DNA of 32,734 nt from an uncultured Verrucomicrobia subdivision 3 bacterium (GCA_903875465.1 CAIQWB010000045.1:1-32734); one strand, 5' to 3'. Counted from the first letter of the stretch, positions 17,213 through 25,760 are shown. The notes: generated by a model not told the origin, from the letters alone. Translations and numbers: made by a program.

Positions 17213-17596
17213 ATGAAATATCAGTTCGACAAACATTATACCCGCGAAGAGGCTTCCCGCTTGCTGCCGCAAATTCGCATCTGGCTGGGGCGGCTGAATG
17301 AATTGAGCGAGAATTTGGAACGCCTCGATAAACGCCTGACCAGTCTGGCCGGGCAGGGGAATGATATTGGCGGTGAGTCCGTCAATAACTGGATTCGTAC
17401 CCTCGCCGAAATGCAGGAGATTCTCGCCGAATTCCAAAGTCGGAGTATTTTCATCAAGGATCTTTCCCGGGGCTTGTTGGATTTCCCCGCCATTATTGGC
17501 GGCCGGGAGGTGTTTCTCTGCTGGGAACTGGACGAGGAAAAGGTTGAATTCTGGCATGATTTGGAGGCCGGGTATGGCGGGCGGGAGCCGTTGTAG
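17213..17596 (+). CDS. DUF2203 family protein
   Basis: A 127-aa cytoplasmic protein of the DUF2203 family. It has the N-terminal FDKHYTREEASRLLPQIR motif, a long helical middle with heptad-like spacing (about 20-80), and the C-terminal KDLSRGLLDFPAIIGGREVFLCWELDEEKVEFWHDLEAGY block. That last block is the family signature (GxxDFPx...G..v.LCW..gE..i..WH). The function is unknown. The gene ends in TAG. It lies between the ribosomal microprotein and a zinc-ribbon hypothetical, all on the plus strand but probably separately transcribed because a terminator precedes it. Confidence 0.88.
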   Translation: MKYQFDKHYTREEASRLLPQIRIWLGRLNELSENLERLDKRLTSLAGQGNDIGGESVNNWIRTLAEMQEILAEFQSRSIFIKDLSRGLLDFPAIIGGREVFLCWELDEEKVEFWHDLEAGYGGREPL

Positions 17597-17779
17597 GCGG
17601 GGTGTGGGGCCGGGGCCTTGAAACCGGAATCATCAAATTTTAAAATTCCAACCTCAGGGAAACTTCAATTTCCAACCGGCAAAACTTGCCATTTATAGTT
17701 GGTCGATTAGGTTCTAACTATCATCCGAAATTAACTCAACCCTTTGCCTGTGGGGCAATACATGTCCGGAAGGCAGCTT

Positions 17780-18145
17780 ATGAATTTGTTTGGCCGACAG
17801 CGTTATTATGGCTTGCAAGCCATGCCGGCCCAGGAAACCGCGGATGTGGCGCAGCGGGAGGCCCGGGACGCGCAATTCAATGTCGAGCTAATGCGTGCGG
17901 ACATCAACCGGCTGCTCATGATTACCGAGGGGCTGTGGACCTTGCTGAAGGAAAAGCATGGTTATACCGATGAGGAATTGGCGCAAGCGGTCCAGGCGAT
18001 TGACGCCCAGGACGGCGTGCTGGATGGCAAACCGCCCAAGGCCAGTCCCAAACCCTGCCCGCAATGCCGTCGGATGGTGGCCGCCCACCACACAACTTGC
18101 ATTTATTGCGGACAGACGGTGCCAGTAGATTTGTTTGGGCGTTAA
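17780..18145 (+). CDS. hypothetical protein with C-terminal zinc ribbon
   Basis: A 121-aa protein not recognised as a named family. The N-terminal half is helical and charged (QREARDAQFNVELMRADINRLLMITEGLWTLL, written here only in part as a likely coiled region, residues about 25-60). A Pro/Lys linker leads to a zinc-ribbon-like end with CPQC and CIYC separated by 12 residues. ATG 17780 has GGAAGG 7 nt before it and is the preferred start; ATG 17762, also in frame, would add six residues. The tail motif CPxC...CIYCG is common in small bacterial proteins that use a zinc ribbon as a structural cap. Confidence 0.7.
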   Translation: MNLFGRQRYYGLQAMPAQETADVAQREARDAQFNVELMRADINRLLMITEGLWTLLKEKHGYTDEELAQAVQAIDAQDGVLDGKPPKASPKPCPQCRRMVAAHHTTCIYCGQTVPVDLFGR

Positions 18146-18148
18146 TGC

Positions 18149-19072
18149 TTACGAGGCAGCCAACTCGTCGCAGGTGGCGTTGAAGAATTTGGCGCACTGG
18201 GCGATCTCCGTCGAGGAATGATCCCAGTTGTACTCGTATTCCACGCAGAAGCTGCCTTTGAAACCCTGGCGCTTCATTTCCACCATCTGGGCATGGACAT
18301 TGCTGGCGCCGGTGCCCCAAGGCACGTCGTGGGCGTCCGGGCCTTGTTTGTTCAAATCTTTGAAGTGCAGGGCGAACACATGGCCTTCCAGCTTTTTCAA
18401 GCATTCCACCGGATCCAGGAACGAGCGCATCCAATGGCCGACATCTGCGCAGGCACCCATCAAGGGGCTGCGACCCTTGATGGCGGCAAGCACCATGTCG
18501 GGATGCCAGTAAATGGAATGGCCCTTGGGATGTTCATGAATGGCTACCCGAATTTTGTATTCCTCACACAACTTTTCCACCAGGTCCAGCGAGGCGGTCG
18601 GCGGTTCGGACACTAGCGTGTCCAGGTTGAAAGTCTTGGCAAATTCAAACACCGCCCGGCTTTTGGCCTCGTCCGGCGGCAGTTGCACCACCCCAATATT
18701 CACAAATTTGGGCTCAATCCCATTGGCCTTCATTTTATCGAGGATTCGCTGCTGGTCTTTGGGCGTCAGCGCGGTGGTGGGCATGGCCGTGGTGCCTACC
18801 AGATTGACCGAACCGGAAATACTCATGTGGCGAATGCCCAGCGCGGCCGTCATGTCAATCGCATCGAAAATGTTAAACTTGCGGAAGGTGTAGGAATGAA
18901 CGGCCAGCTTCCAGCCCAGTTTATCAGCTCCCGGGGTCGGTGTCGGCCCGCTGCTCCCCGTCAGGGCATCGGCCGCCTGAGCGAGGGATCCGAAGGTGCC
19001 GGCCAGGCCCAGGCCTAATCCGACGGCGCCCGCTTGTTTGAGAAAATGACGACGGTGCAGAGTTCCATTCAT
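18149..19072 (-). CDS. Tat-exported TIM-barrel sugar isomerase/epimerase-like protein
   Basis: A 307-aa protein of the xylose-isomerase-like TIM-barrel (AP-endonuclease 2) superfamily. A twin-arginine signal (RRHFLKQAGA, Arg7-Arg8, then GLGLGLAGTFG) directs it out of the cytoplasm. Barrel strands with likely metal ligands include SEPP (Glu156), HEHPKG (Glu180/His181), CADVGHW (Asp210, His213), HFKDL (His236, Asp239) and VEYE (Glu279). In the Bacteroides BT2156-2160 type pathway, a homologous protein acts as a lyase on 3-keto-glycosides, and that role is my preferred guess. It is divergent from the DUF1080 gene across a 169-bp shared control region. A cytosolic sugar-phosphate role is unlikely given export. 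Confidence 0.85.
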   Translation of the reverse strand: MNGTLHRRHFLKQAGAVGLGLGLAGTFGSLAQAADALTGSSGPTPTPGADKLGWKLAVHSYTFRKFNIFDAIDMTAALGIRHMSISGSVNLVGTTAMPTTALTPKDQQRILDKMKANGIEPKFVNIGVVQLPPDEAKSRAVFEFAKTFNLDTLVSEPPTASLDLVEKLCEEYKIRVAIHEHPKGHSIYWHPDMVLAAIKGRSPLMGACADVGHWMRSFLDPVECLKKLEGHVFALHFKDLNKQGPDAHDVPWGTGASNVHAQMVEMKRQGFKGSFCVEYEYNWDHSSTEIAQCAKFFNATCDELAAS

Positions 19073-19241
19073 AATAATGATTCCGATGATTTACTGGATG
19101 GACGCTGCGAACACAAGCTGGGTTACATCCTTGGTCCGGAATGCCGCATAAAAGTGGACCCGCACCCCCCCGGTTTTAAGGCAGGTAAAATCCTTGAATT
19201 GTAACCGGTAATCGGCAAACTGCGTCAATCCCGTTACGATC

Positions 19242-20018
19242 ATGAAAATCAAACCATTGCTGTTGCTCGCTCTCGCCGCCCTTGTACTTGCCGCGCCCTC
19301 CCTTCGTGCCCAGGAAAATAACACCCTGACCGATGCCGAAAAAGCCGCTGGCTGGCGTTTGCTGTGGGATGGCAAAACCACCGATGGCTGGCGCAGCCCC
19401 AAGTCAGAGAAGTTTCCCGCCCGGAGTTGGGTGATTGAAAATGGCGAATTATCGGTCGTGGCCAGTGGCAATGCCGAAGCCGGGGCCGGGGGCGACATCA
19501 TCACCCGGGAGCGTTACGCGAATTTTGAGCTGACGGCCGATTTCAAAACCACCAAAGGTTGCAACAGCGGCATCAAAATCTTTGTGCAGCCCAACATTTC
19601 CCCCATCGACAAGGTAACCGGCAAACCCACCGGCAGCGGCTCGGCCATTGGCATGGAATTTCAAATTCTGGATGATCTGACCCATCCGGACGCAAAATTG
19701 GGCCGGAATGGCGACCGCAAGGAAGGTTCGCTGTACGATCTGATTCCCGCCCCTAAGGATAAAAATATCCTGCCGGTCGGGGAATGGAGCCATGCCCGCA
19801 TCGTCTCCCAGGGCAAACATGTGGAATTCTGGCTGAACGGAGCCAAGACGGTGGAAGTTGAGCGCGGCTCCCCGGAATTCCGCCAGGCCGTCGCCTTGAG
19901 CAAATTCAAGAACATTCCCGATTTCGGCGAATGGCCGGACGGTCACATTCTCCTGCAGGAACACGGCAGCCAGGTCTCCTTTCGCAACATTAAAATTCGC
20001 GAGCTCCCAGCCAACTAA
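19242..20018 (+). CDS. secreted DUF1080 protein (3-keto-glycoside hydrolase family)
   Basis: A 258-aa exported beta-jelly-roll protein. The Sec signal peptide (Leu/Ala-rich core 5-18) ends at LRA|QE, near residue 23. Family motifs visible are GWRLLWDGKTTDGW, a NGELSVV strand, GGDIITRERYANFELTADFKT, NSGIKIFV, GMEFQILDD, GEWSHARIV, VEFWLNG, and a C-terminal HGSQVSFRNIKIREL. DUF1080 is the fold now called 3-keto-disaccharide hydrolase: it cleaves glycosides previously oxidised at C3. The two oxidoreductases directly downstream (31 bp and overlapping) are the plausible providers of the 3-keto substrate. Confidence 0.92.
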   Translation: MKIKPLLLLALAALVLAAPSLRAQENNTLTDAEKAAGWRLLWDGKTTDGWRSPKSEKFPARSWVIENGELSVVASGNAEAGAGGDIITRERYANFELTADFKTTKGCNSGIKIFVQPNISPIDKVTGKPTGSGSAIGMEFQILDDLTHPDAKLGRNGDRKEGSLYDLIPAPKDKNILPVGEWSHARIVSQGKHVEFWLNGAKTVEVERGSPEFRQAVALSKFKNIPDFGEWPDGHILLQEHGSQVSFRNIKIRELPAN

Positions 20019-20048
20019 TCAGCTATCGCCAAATTCAAAATTCACCCT

Positions 20049-21494
20049 ATGAACCCATTTATGCTCTCCCCTCGGACCCCGGCTGGCCTGCCCCGCCGCT
20101 CCTTTATCAAAGGCGTGCTGGCTGCCGGCACCTTTGCCATCGTCACCCCGCGCCACCTGCTGGCTGCCGACGATGCCCCGGCTGCCGCGCCCGCCAGTGG
20201 CAAAGTGAACGTCGCCTGCTGCGGCATTGGCAATCGCGGCGCTGAGGATGTGATGGCCTTGCATGCCACCGGCCTGGCGAATTTCGTCGCCTTTTGTGAC
20301 ACCGACATGGGCGCGCCGCACACCCAGGCGGTGTTGAAGAAGTTTCCCAATGTCCCCCGCTTTCAGGATTTCCGCCAGATGTTCGACAAGCTGGGCAAGG
20401 ACATTGAGGCCGTGAGCGTGGGCGTGCCCGACTTTTCCCATTTTCCCATCGCGATGACCGCCATGTCCCTGGGCAAGCATGTGTATTGCGAAAAACCCAT
20501 GGCCCATAGTTACAAGCAAATCGAACTCATGATGGCCGCGGAAAAGAAATATAAAGTGGCCGCCCAGATGGGCAATCAGGGCCATTCCGATGCCAACTAT
20601 TTTCAATTCAAGGCCTGGGTGGATGCCGGTATTATTAAAAATGTCACCCGCATCACCGCCTACATGAATGGCAAGCGCCGCTGGCACGGCATGAAAGTCA
20701 ATGGCCTGCTTCCGGGCCAGCCGGTGCCCACCACCCTCGACTGGGATGTCTGGCTGACCACCGCCCAAGCTCACCAATACAACGTCGGCTATGTGAATGG
20801 CGACTGGCGCTCGTGGTTTGATTTTGGCAACGGTGCCCTCGGTGATTGGGGCGCCCACATCTTTGACACCGCCCACCAATTCCTGAGCCTCGGTCTCCCC
20901 ACGGAAGTGGACGCGGTCAAACTGGACGGTTACAGCCCCTTCATTTTCCCGCAGGCTTCCACGCTTTTGTTCCGCTTTCCGGCCCGCGGATCCCTGCCGC
21001 CGGTGGATTTGACTTGGTACGATGGCCAGCAGAACCTGCCGCCGCTGCCCGATGATTTGGGCTCGCCCGTCGTGGATCCCAATATCCCGCCGCCGTCCAC
21101 CGGCTCTCTGGACACCAAGGTGAATCCGCCCGGCAAAATCATTTACGGCGAGGGCCTCACCTTCAAAGGCGGCTCGCACGGCTCCACGTTGAAAATTATT
21201 CCCGAAGCCAAAGCCCGGGAAATGGCGTCCCAACTGCCGCCCGTGCCCAAGAGCTCGTCCAACCATCACAAAAACTTTTTGCTCGCCTGCAAGGGCGAGG
21301 AAACCTGCCGCTCCTCCTTTGCCATCGCCGGTCCGCTCTGCCAGACCATGGCGCTTGGCATTATTGCCCAACGGGTGAACGCGAAATTGAGTTTCGACCC
21401 CGCGACCCGGACGATTACCAACCATGCCCTCGCCAATGCCATGCTCGATGGCGTGCCGCCGCGCCCGGATTGGGAGCAGTACTATAAAATGTGA
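20049..21494 (+). CDS. Tat-exported Gfo/Idh/MocA family oxidoreductase (first)
   Basis: A 481-aa protein. The twin-arginine signal is PRRSFIKG with Arg16-Arg17. The Rossmann nucleotide loop is GIGNRG (59-64), the EKP motif of the family is CEKPM (148-150), and the C-terminal alpha/beta domain has the GDWGAHIFD motif with His270 and Asp273, which line the active site in relatives. All key residues are intact, so NAD(P)-dependent oxidation of a sugar or glycoside is expected. Tat export implies that the cofactor is bound before translocation. Adjacent genes (DUF1080 upstream, a second Gfo/Idh/MocA overlapping downstream) suggest C3-oxidation of glycosides. Confidence 0.93.
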   Translation: MNPFMLSPRTPAGLPRRSFIKGVLAAGTFAIVTPRHLLAADDAPAAAPASGKVNVACCGIGNRGAEDVMALHATGLANFVAFCDTDMGAPHTQAVLKKFPNVPRFQDFRQMFDKLGKDIEAVSVGVPDFSHFPIAMTAMSLGKHVYCEKPMAHSYKQIELMMAAEKKYKVAAQMGNQGHSDANYFQFKAWVDAGIIKNVTRITAYMNGKRRWHGMKVNGLLPGQPVPTTLDWDVWLTTAQAHQYNVGYVNGDWRSWFDFGNGALGDWGAHIFDTAHQFLSLGLPTEVDAVKLDGYSPFIFPQASTLLFRFPARGSLPPVDLTWYDGQQNLPPLPDDLGSPVVDPNIPPPSTGSLDTKVNPPGKIIYGEGLTFKGGSHGSTLKIIPEAKAREMASQLPPVPKSSSNHHKNFLLACKGEETCRSSFAIAGPLCQTMALGIIAQRVNAKLSFDPATRTITNHALANAMLDGVPPRPDWEQYYKM

Positions 21495-21520
21495 CGGCGT
21501 CCGCCGCGGCCATCCACCCC

Positions 21521-22933
21521 ATGATCCACCAGTCACGTCGCCAGTTTCTTCGCAACAGCCTGCGGGGCGGCTTGGGTTTGGCTTTGCTGCCCAACCTGAT
21601 TCCGGCGCGCCTGCTGGGGGCCGGGGCGCCAAGTAGAAAAATTCAAGTCGCTCAAATCGGCTGCGGTCGCATGGGCCGCAGTGACTTGGGCAACGTGTTG
21701 AATGAGTCGCTGGCGCGCGTCGTGGCCGTGTGCGACCTGGACTCCATCCGCCTCGCCGCCGGGAAAAAGATGGCCGAGGATTATTACACCGAACGCGGCG
21801 AGGCCGGCGTCACGGTGCGGACCTATCACGACTACCACGATGTCCTGTCCTCGCCGGACATTGACGCCGTGTTGATCACCGTCCCTGATCACTCCCACGC
21901 GCGGGTCGCCATCGATGCCGCCATTGCCGGCAAGCACATCTACCTCCAGAAACCGGTGACGTATACCATCCTGGAAGCCATCGCGCTGCGCAAAACCGTG
22001 GAGGCCAAAGGTGTCATTTTGCAAACCGGCTCGCAGCAGCGTTCCGAGCGTCCCTGGCGCAGTTTCCGGGCCGCCAGCGAAGCCGTGCGCAATGGGCGGC
22101 TTGGCCAGTTGCACACCATTAAAATTGGCGTCGGCCTGGACCAGCCCTCCGGCTTTCTCCCCGCACCCATGCCCGTGCCGGATACCCTGGATTACGAGCG
22201 CTGGCTCGGGTCCGCTCCGGAACAGCCTTATATGGAGCACCGGGTGCACCCGCAAAATAGTCTGGATGGCCGGCCCGGCTGGATCACCACCGAGGATTTT
22301 GGGCTTGGCATGATCACCAATTGGGGCGCACACCACGTGGATATCGCCCAATGGGCCATGGGCCAGGAACTCGGCGGCCCGCTGACCGTGGATGCCCGGG
22401 CCCACTTCATGACCCACGATGCCTGGACCGTCCACACCACCTATCATGTGGAACTGGCGTATCCTAACCACGTCCGGGTCATTCTCGATAATCAATTCCC
22501 GACTGGACTGCGCTTTGAGGGCGATGAAGGCTGGATTTTTTGCACCCGCTCCGAGGAGGCCGTCACGGCCAGTGACCCCAATGCACCCTTGGATCGTGCG
22601 GCCCTGCTGCCCTTGCGTGCCAGCGACCCGAAATTGATTTCCCCGCTCGGGGCCAATGCCCTGCGGTGGATGCCCAGCCGCACGCATCACGGCAACTGGC
22701 TGGAGAGCATTCGCGATCATCGCCCGCCCATCGCGCCCATTCAGCAATCCGCCCGCAGCCTCGAAGCCTGCGCCGCCGCCTGGATCAGCATGAAGTTAAA
22801 ACGCAAGCTGACCTGGGATGCCGCTGCCGAAATGTTCCCCGGCGATGCCCAGGCCAACGCCCTGCGCGGCCGCCCGGCCCGCAAACCCGAGTACGATTAC
22901 GCCGTCGCCCTGCAACGCGCCGGCATTGCGTAA
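21521..22933 (+). CDS. Tat-exported Gfo/Idh/MocA family oxidoreductase (second)
   Basis: A 470-aa protein with the twin-arginine signal SRRQFLRN (Arg6-Arg7). The nucleotide loop is GCGRMG (47-52), and the family EKP motif is altered to QKP (Gln143-Lys144-Pro145) with the lysine kept. NWGAHHVD (His271/272, Asp274) is the active-site motif. ATG 21521 is chosen so that the RR motif sits near the N-terminus. A GTG at 21491 overlapping the previous stop is an alternative that adds ten residues. It is translationally coupled or nearly so to the first oxidoreductase. A Gln in place of the Glu may reflect a different reaction direction or substrate. Confidence 0.92.
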   Translation: MIHQSRRQFLRNSLRGGLGLALLPNLIPARLLGAGAPSRKIQVAQIGCGRMGRSDLGNVLNESLARVVAVCDLDSIRLAAGKKMAEDYYTERGEAGVTVRTYHDYHDVLSSPDIDAVLITVPDHSHARVAIDAAIAGKHIYLQKPVTYTILEAIALRKTVEAKGVILQTGSQQRSERPWRSFRAASEAVRNGRLGQLHTIKIGVGLDQPSGFLPAPMPVPDTLDYERWLGSAPEQPYMEHRVHPQNSLDGRPGWITTEDFGLGMITNWGAHHVDIAQWAMGQELGGPLTVDARAHFMTHDAWTVHTTYHVELAYPNHVRVILDNQFPTGLRFEGDEGWIFCTRSEEAVTASDPNAPLDRAALLPLRASDPKLISPLGANALRWMPSRTHHGNWLESIRDHRPPIAPIQQSARSLEACAAAWISMKLKRKLTWDAAAEMFPGDAQANALRGRPARKPEYDYAVALQRAGIA

Positions 22934-22954
22934 AAGCCTTTCCCGATGGCGTGG

Positions 22955-23914
22955 TCAGTGTGGCGGATTTGCTGCGTCACTAACCGCCCCCCCATTCAGC
23001 CGGTATATCCCGCCGCGGATCTCCTCCAGCGTGCCAATAATAATATCGTACTGATATTCATAAACACTGTTCTTGCGCAGGACCGCTTTTTTCACCGGCG
23101 CCATGTAGGCCGTGGACCCATCCCGGGCTTCCCGCCCGGGTTCACCCGACCGCCCCGCCAAAAACCGCGTGCACTGTGCATTGTAAACCCCCATGCCCCA
23201 GTGAGCATCATCCACAAACGCCATCCAATGCTCGCCCACATTCGTGTAAACCCCCCAGAACCCGCTCGCCAGATTGATGACCGGCGGATTCGTCAGCGCC
23301 GCGTTTTTGAATGGGGTGCCGCCCACGTACGTATAAAGATTTTTTAACGCCGAGATGGGATAAACCGCCGGCAGTTCCTGGTCGTTTTCGGCGGCGTCAC
23401 CATAGAGCGTGTCCGTCCGGTGACAGGTCAGCCGGTTCCGCACGTGAATGATGTTGGTTTGGACCGTGGTCCACTGTTCCATCTCCGCCTCCGCCGGCCG
23501 GTTGTTCATGTCCCACAACATCGGCACACACTTCACATACAGCGAATCGCCGCTGCGCTCGCACCGCAAAATCTTCGCCCGGTTGCGATGGGCGTCCCCC
23601 ACTTGAATGGGATTCCAGCTCCACGGCGACCACGCCGGCGATTGCCCTTCCGCCTTGCGATCCAGCGCCTTGCCGGCATAGTACGACTGTTGAATATAAC
23701 GGCCCTCATCCGCAATATTCACCAAACTCCGCGTCGAACCCGACTTCGAAATATAAGCGATCGCCCCACCCCGGGTCAGATCCAACTTCACCGTCAATAC
23801 CCCATTGTCCAGCCCCAACTCCTGGGGTTCCGCCGCCCCGGCGCGCCCGCCGGTCAGACCACCAAATAAAACTCCCAGCCCCAGCCAGCGCCAGATTCGC
23901 GGTAATAGTTTCAT
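22955..23914 (-). CDS. secreted protein of unknown function, probable beta-sandwich
   Basis: A 319-aa protein. The signal peptide is LPRIWRWLGLGVLFGGLTGG followed by RAGAAEP, with cleavage around residue 27. The mature part starts with LGLDNGVLTVKLDLTRGGAIAYISKSG, a pattern like the first strands of galactose-mutarotase-like beta-sandwiches. It continues with many Trp/Tyr-rich strands (SPWSWNPIQ, YVKCVPMLWDM, FWGVYTN). I do not recognise the family. ATG 23914 is preferred over ATG 23935 because the shorter form gives a normal signal peptide. It is tail-to-tail with the second oxidoreductase (21 bp) and 45 bp downstream of the third, so it is probably co-transcribed with the latter. Confidence 0.7.
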   Translation of the reverse strand: MKLLPRIWRWLGLGVLFGGLTGGRAGAAEPQELGLDNGVLTVKLDLTRGGAIAYISKSGSTRSLVNIADEGRYIQQSYYAGKALDRKAEGQSPAWSPWSWNPIQVGDAHRNRAKILRCERSGDSLYVKCVPMLWDMNNRPAEAEMEQWTTVQTNIIHVRNRLTCHRTDTLYGDAAENDQELPAVYPISALKNLYTYVGGTPFKNAALTNPPVINLASGFWGVYTNVGEHWMAFVDDAHWGMGVYNAQCTRFLAGRSGEPGREARDGSTAYMAPVKKAVLRKNSVYEYQYDIIIGTLEEIRGGIYRLNGGAVSDAANPPH

Positions 23915-23959
23915 GCCATTGCCCAACTCGCTCACCGCCGCCGTCCGGCTGGCCGCGTC

Positions 23960-25168
23960 CTAATCCTTTAACGTCACCCGGTTCGCCTGGCGCTGGGCCT
24001 TAATCGCCAGTTCGGCGGCAAGCAGGCACTGAACCTGGTCCTGGGCCACGTGGGTTCGGTTCACAATGTCCGCCACAAATTGCGGACCAAAGGGCAGGGC
24101 GAGGTTGTTGCAGTCAAAATACCGCGCCTGTTTGCCGTCCACCAGATAGAGGTTGTTGCCCTGCGCCTTCACCGCCACATTGGTGTACTTGCGCACTTCA
24201 ATATAGCCCTCCGTGCCGAGAATGAACAGGCGGCCATCACCCCACGTGCCGAGGCCGTTGGGCGTGAACCAGTCCAGCCGCACATAACCCAGGCCGCGAT
24301 CCCCCCGCAACACCACGTCGCCAAAATCCTGGAAATGCGGATGCTCCGGATGCCGGATGTTCGCCACCTGCGACTCCACAATCCCCGCTTCCTGCGAACC
24401 CGTGTAAAAAAGAAACTGGTCAATCTGATGCGAGCCAATGTCGCAGAGAATACCGCCATATTGGTCTGGATTCCAGAACCAGGCCGGCCGGCCCCCGCCA
24501 CCCCCGGCATCCCCATGCCCCTGAATGACCTGGTGCGGCGCTAGGTTGATGGTCTGGATCACCTTGCCAATGGCACCCTGCTGCACTAAATGGCCCGCGT
24601 ATACCGCCGCTTTCACCTCCAGCCGCTCGCTGTACATGATCCCGTAGATGCGTTTGGTTTCCGCAATCGTCTTGCGCACCGCCGCCAGTTGTTCGAGGGA
24701 GACAATCCCGGGCTTGTCCGCCAAAAAATCCTTCCCGCGCCTCATCACCCGCACCCCGAGCGGGGCGCGTTCGCTGGCAATCTGCGAACTCAGCACCAGT
24801 TGAATCGCCGGATCATCCAGAATTTCCTCCTGGGTTTGCACGATTTTGACGTTGGGAAATCGCTTGGTGAACGTGGCCAGCTTGTCCGCCTCTCCACCCC
24901 ACGCCGCGACCAATTCACCGCCCCCCCGCAGAATCGCCCCGACCATGCCGTAAATATGGTCATGGCTCATGCCGCACACCGCAAACTTGATGTGGTACTG
25001 CGGTGGTTCCACTGGTGGCACCGGCAGGACCGTTTCCGCCACCACACTCCCGGTCTCCGCGCCCAGTGCCGTGGCCCCCGGCGGCAGTCCGGCCATCAGC
25101 GCCAGTGAGCCCATCGCTCCGGCTTGTTTGAGAAATTCCCGCCGGCCTGGTCGATTCGCGTTCATCAT
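23960..25168 (-). CDS. Tat-exported Gfo/Idh/MocA-like oxidoreductase (third, degenerate nucleotide loop)
   Basis: A 402-aa protein. The twin-arginine signal is GRREFLKQAG (Arg9-Arg10), followed by a Pro/Val-rich linker to about residue 57. The expected GxGxxG loop is CGMSHDHIYGM, and the EKP motif is DKP (Asp151-Lys152-Pro153). The second-domain motif CDIGSHQID with His247 and Asp250 is kept. The fold is clear, but the altered nucleotide loop raises doubt about ordinary NAD binding. CGxSHxH is a recognisable subgroup feature in verrucomicrobial and planctomycetal homologues as I recall them. An ATG-ATG start (25168 or 25165) is preceded by GGAG. Confidence 0.9.
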   Translation of the reverse strand: MMNANRPGRREFLKQAGAMGSLALMAGLPPGATALGAETGSVVAETVLPVPPVEPPQYHIKFAVCGMSHDHIYGMVGAILRGGGELVAAWGGEADKLATFTKRFPNVKIVQTQEEILDDPAIQLVLSSQIASERAPLGVRVMRRGKDFLADKPGIVSLEQLAAVRKTIAETKRIYGIMYSERLEVKAAVYAGHLVQQGAIGKVIQTINLAPHQVIQGHGDAGGGGGRPAWFWNPDQYGGILCDIGSHQIDQFLFYTGSQEAGIVESQVANIRHPEHPHFQDFGDVVLRGDRGLGYVRLDWFTPNGLGTWGDGRLFILGTEGYIEVRKYTNVAVKAQGNNLYLVDGKQARYFDCNNLALPFGPQFVADIVNRTHVAQDQVQCLLAAELAIKAQRQANRVTLKD

Positions 25169-25500
25169 TCAGCTCCACCAATTTGTTGCTCGTGCAGTTG
25201 CATTACGGAATGCCCGGCAACATACCGCACCCCGGGATGCCCCGGCAATTCTTAACTGCGCGTCCGGCCGTTAAACCCGAACTCCGAAATTAAAGTGGCT
25301 GGGATGTGTCAAGATGTTGGAGCAGAAACACTTTGGAAAAATTGCCGGCATACCCGCAGTGGTCTGGTGAGACTGCCGCTGCGCGCAGCGCGCATTCTTA
25401 AATGGGCAACTGCTTGGCAGCGGCTTGGGAAGCCAATGTTCCAAAGCGTTTATGCCCAAGAGATGGATGCCGACCGGCCGTTTTAATTTCGGAGTTCGGG
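25169..25500. other. intergenic region holding a MITE-like element
   Basis: The first 100 bases precede the third oxidoreductase (minus strand) and presumably contain its promoter, though no consensus is evident. The rest is occupied by the inverted-repeat element described separately (25270-25506). No protein is supported here. Confidence 0.5.
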
Positions 25501-25506
25501 TTAAAC
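25270..25506. mobile_element. MITE-like element with 21-bp perfect terminal inverted repeats
   Basis: AACCCGAACTCCGAAATTAA and one further A (25274-25294) recur perfectly inverted at 25482-25502, and similarity extends three to four bases outward. Inward, the two halves stay alignable without gaps for about 70 bases (for example AAACACTTTGGAA against AAACGCTTTGGAA), so the whole element is a long imperfect palindrome of about 235 bp. No transposase is encoded. The right end supplies the stop codon of the small minus-strand gene at 25501. A clear target-site duplication was not found. Confidence 0.6.
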
Positions 25507-25743
25507 CAGGCACCCCTGGCGCCGGAGTGGGCGCGGCATGGAGAACACGATTTCCGGAGCAAAGAGCGAGCACCACTCCCGGGCCGCTGCCGCGTCCGCC
25601 GCCGAACCGCCCTGCAATTCATAACGCCCTGCCGGCAGCCGGACCAGCCGTGCCTGCCCAAACGTCGCCACCAGCCGTGGCCCAAAGTTGAAGTTCATCA
25701 GATTTGCCTGCGCTCCAATACCCATTAATTTTTTAATATTCAT
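25501..25743 (-). CDS. small hypothetical protein, possibly truncated by the adjacent element
   Basis: An 80-aa frame starting at ATG 25743. It contains ARLVRLPAGRYELQGGSA followed by AREWCSLFAPEIVF. This arginine-leucine...GRxEL.GG...REW.SLF.pE pattern looks like a genuine conserved protein, and I recall similar short proteins in Verrucomicrobia, without any assigned function. The last codon and stop fall inside the terminal repeat of the neighbouring element, so the C-terminus (RRQGCLV) may not be original. No Shine-Dalgarno is seen. A perfect hairpin and a run of 18 C (18 G on this strand) lie upstream. An alternative start is ATG 25725. Confidence 0.5.
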   Translation of the reverse strand: MNIKKLMGIGAQANLMNFNFGPRLVATFGQARLVRLPAGRYELQGGSAADAAAAREWCSLFAPEIVFSMPRPLRRQGCLV

Positions 25744-25760
25744 GGGGCTAGTCTGGCAGG

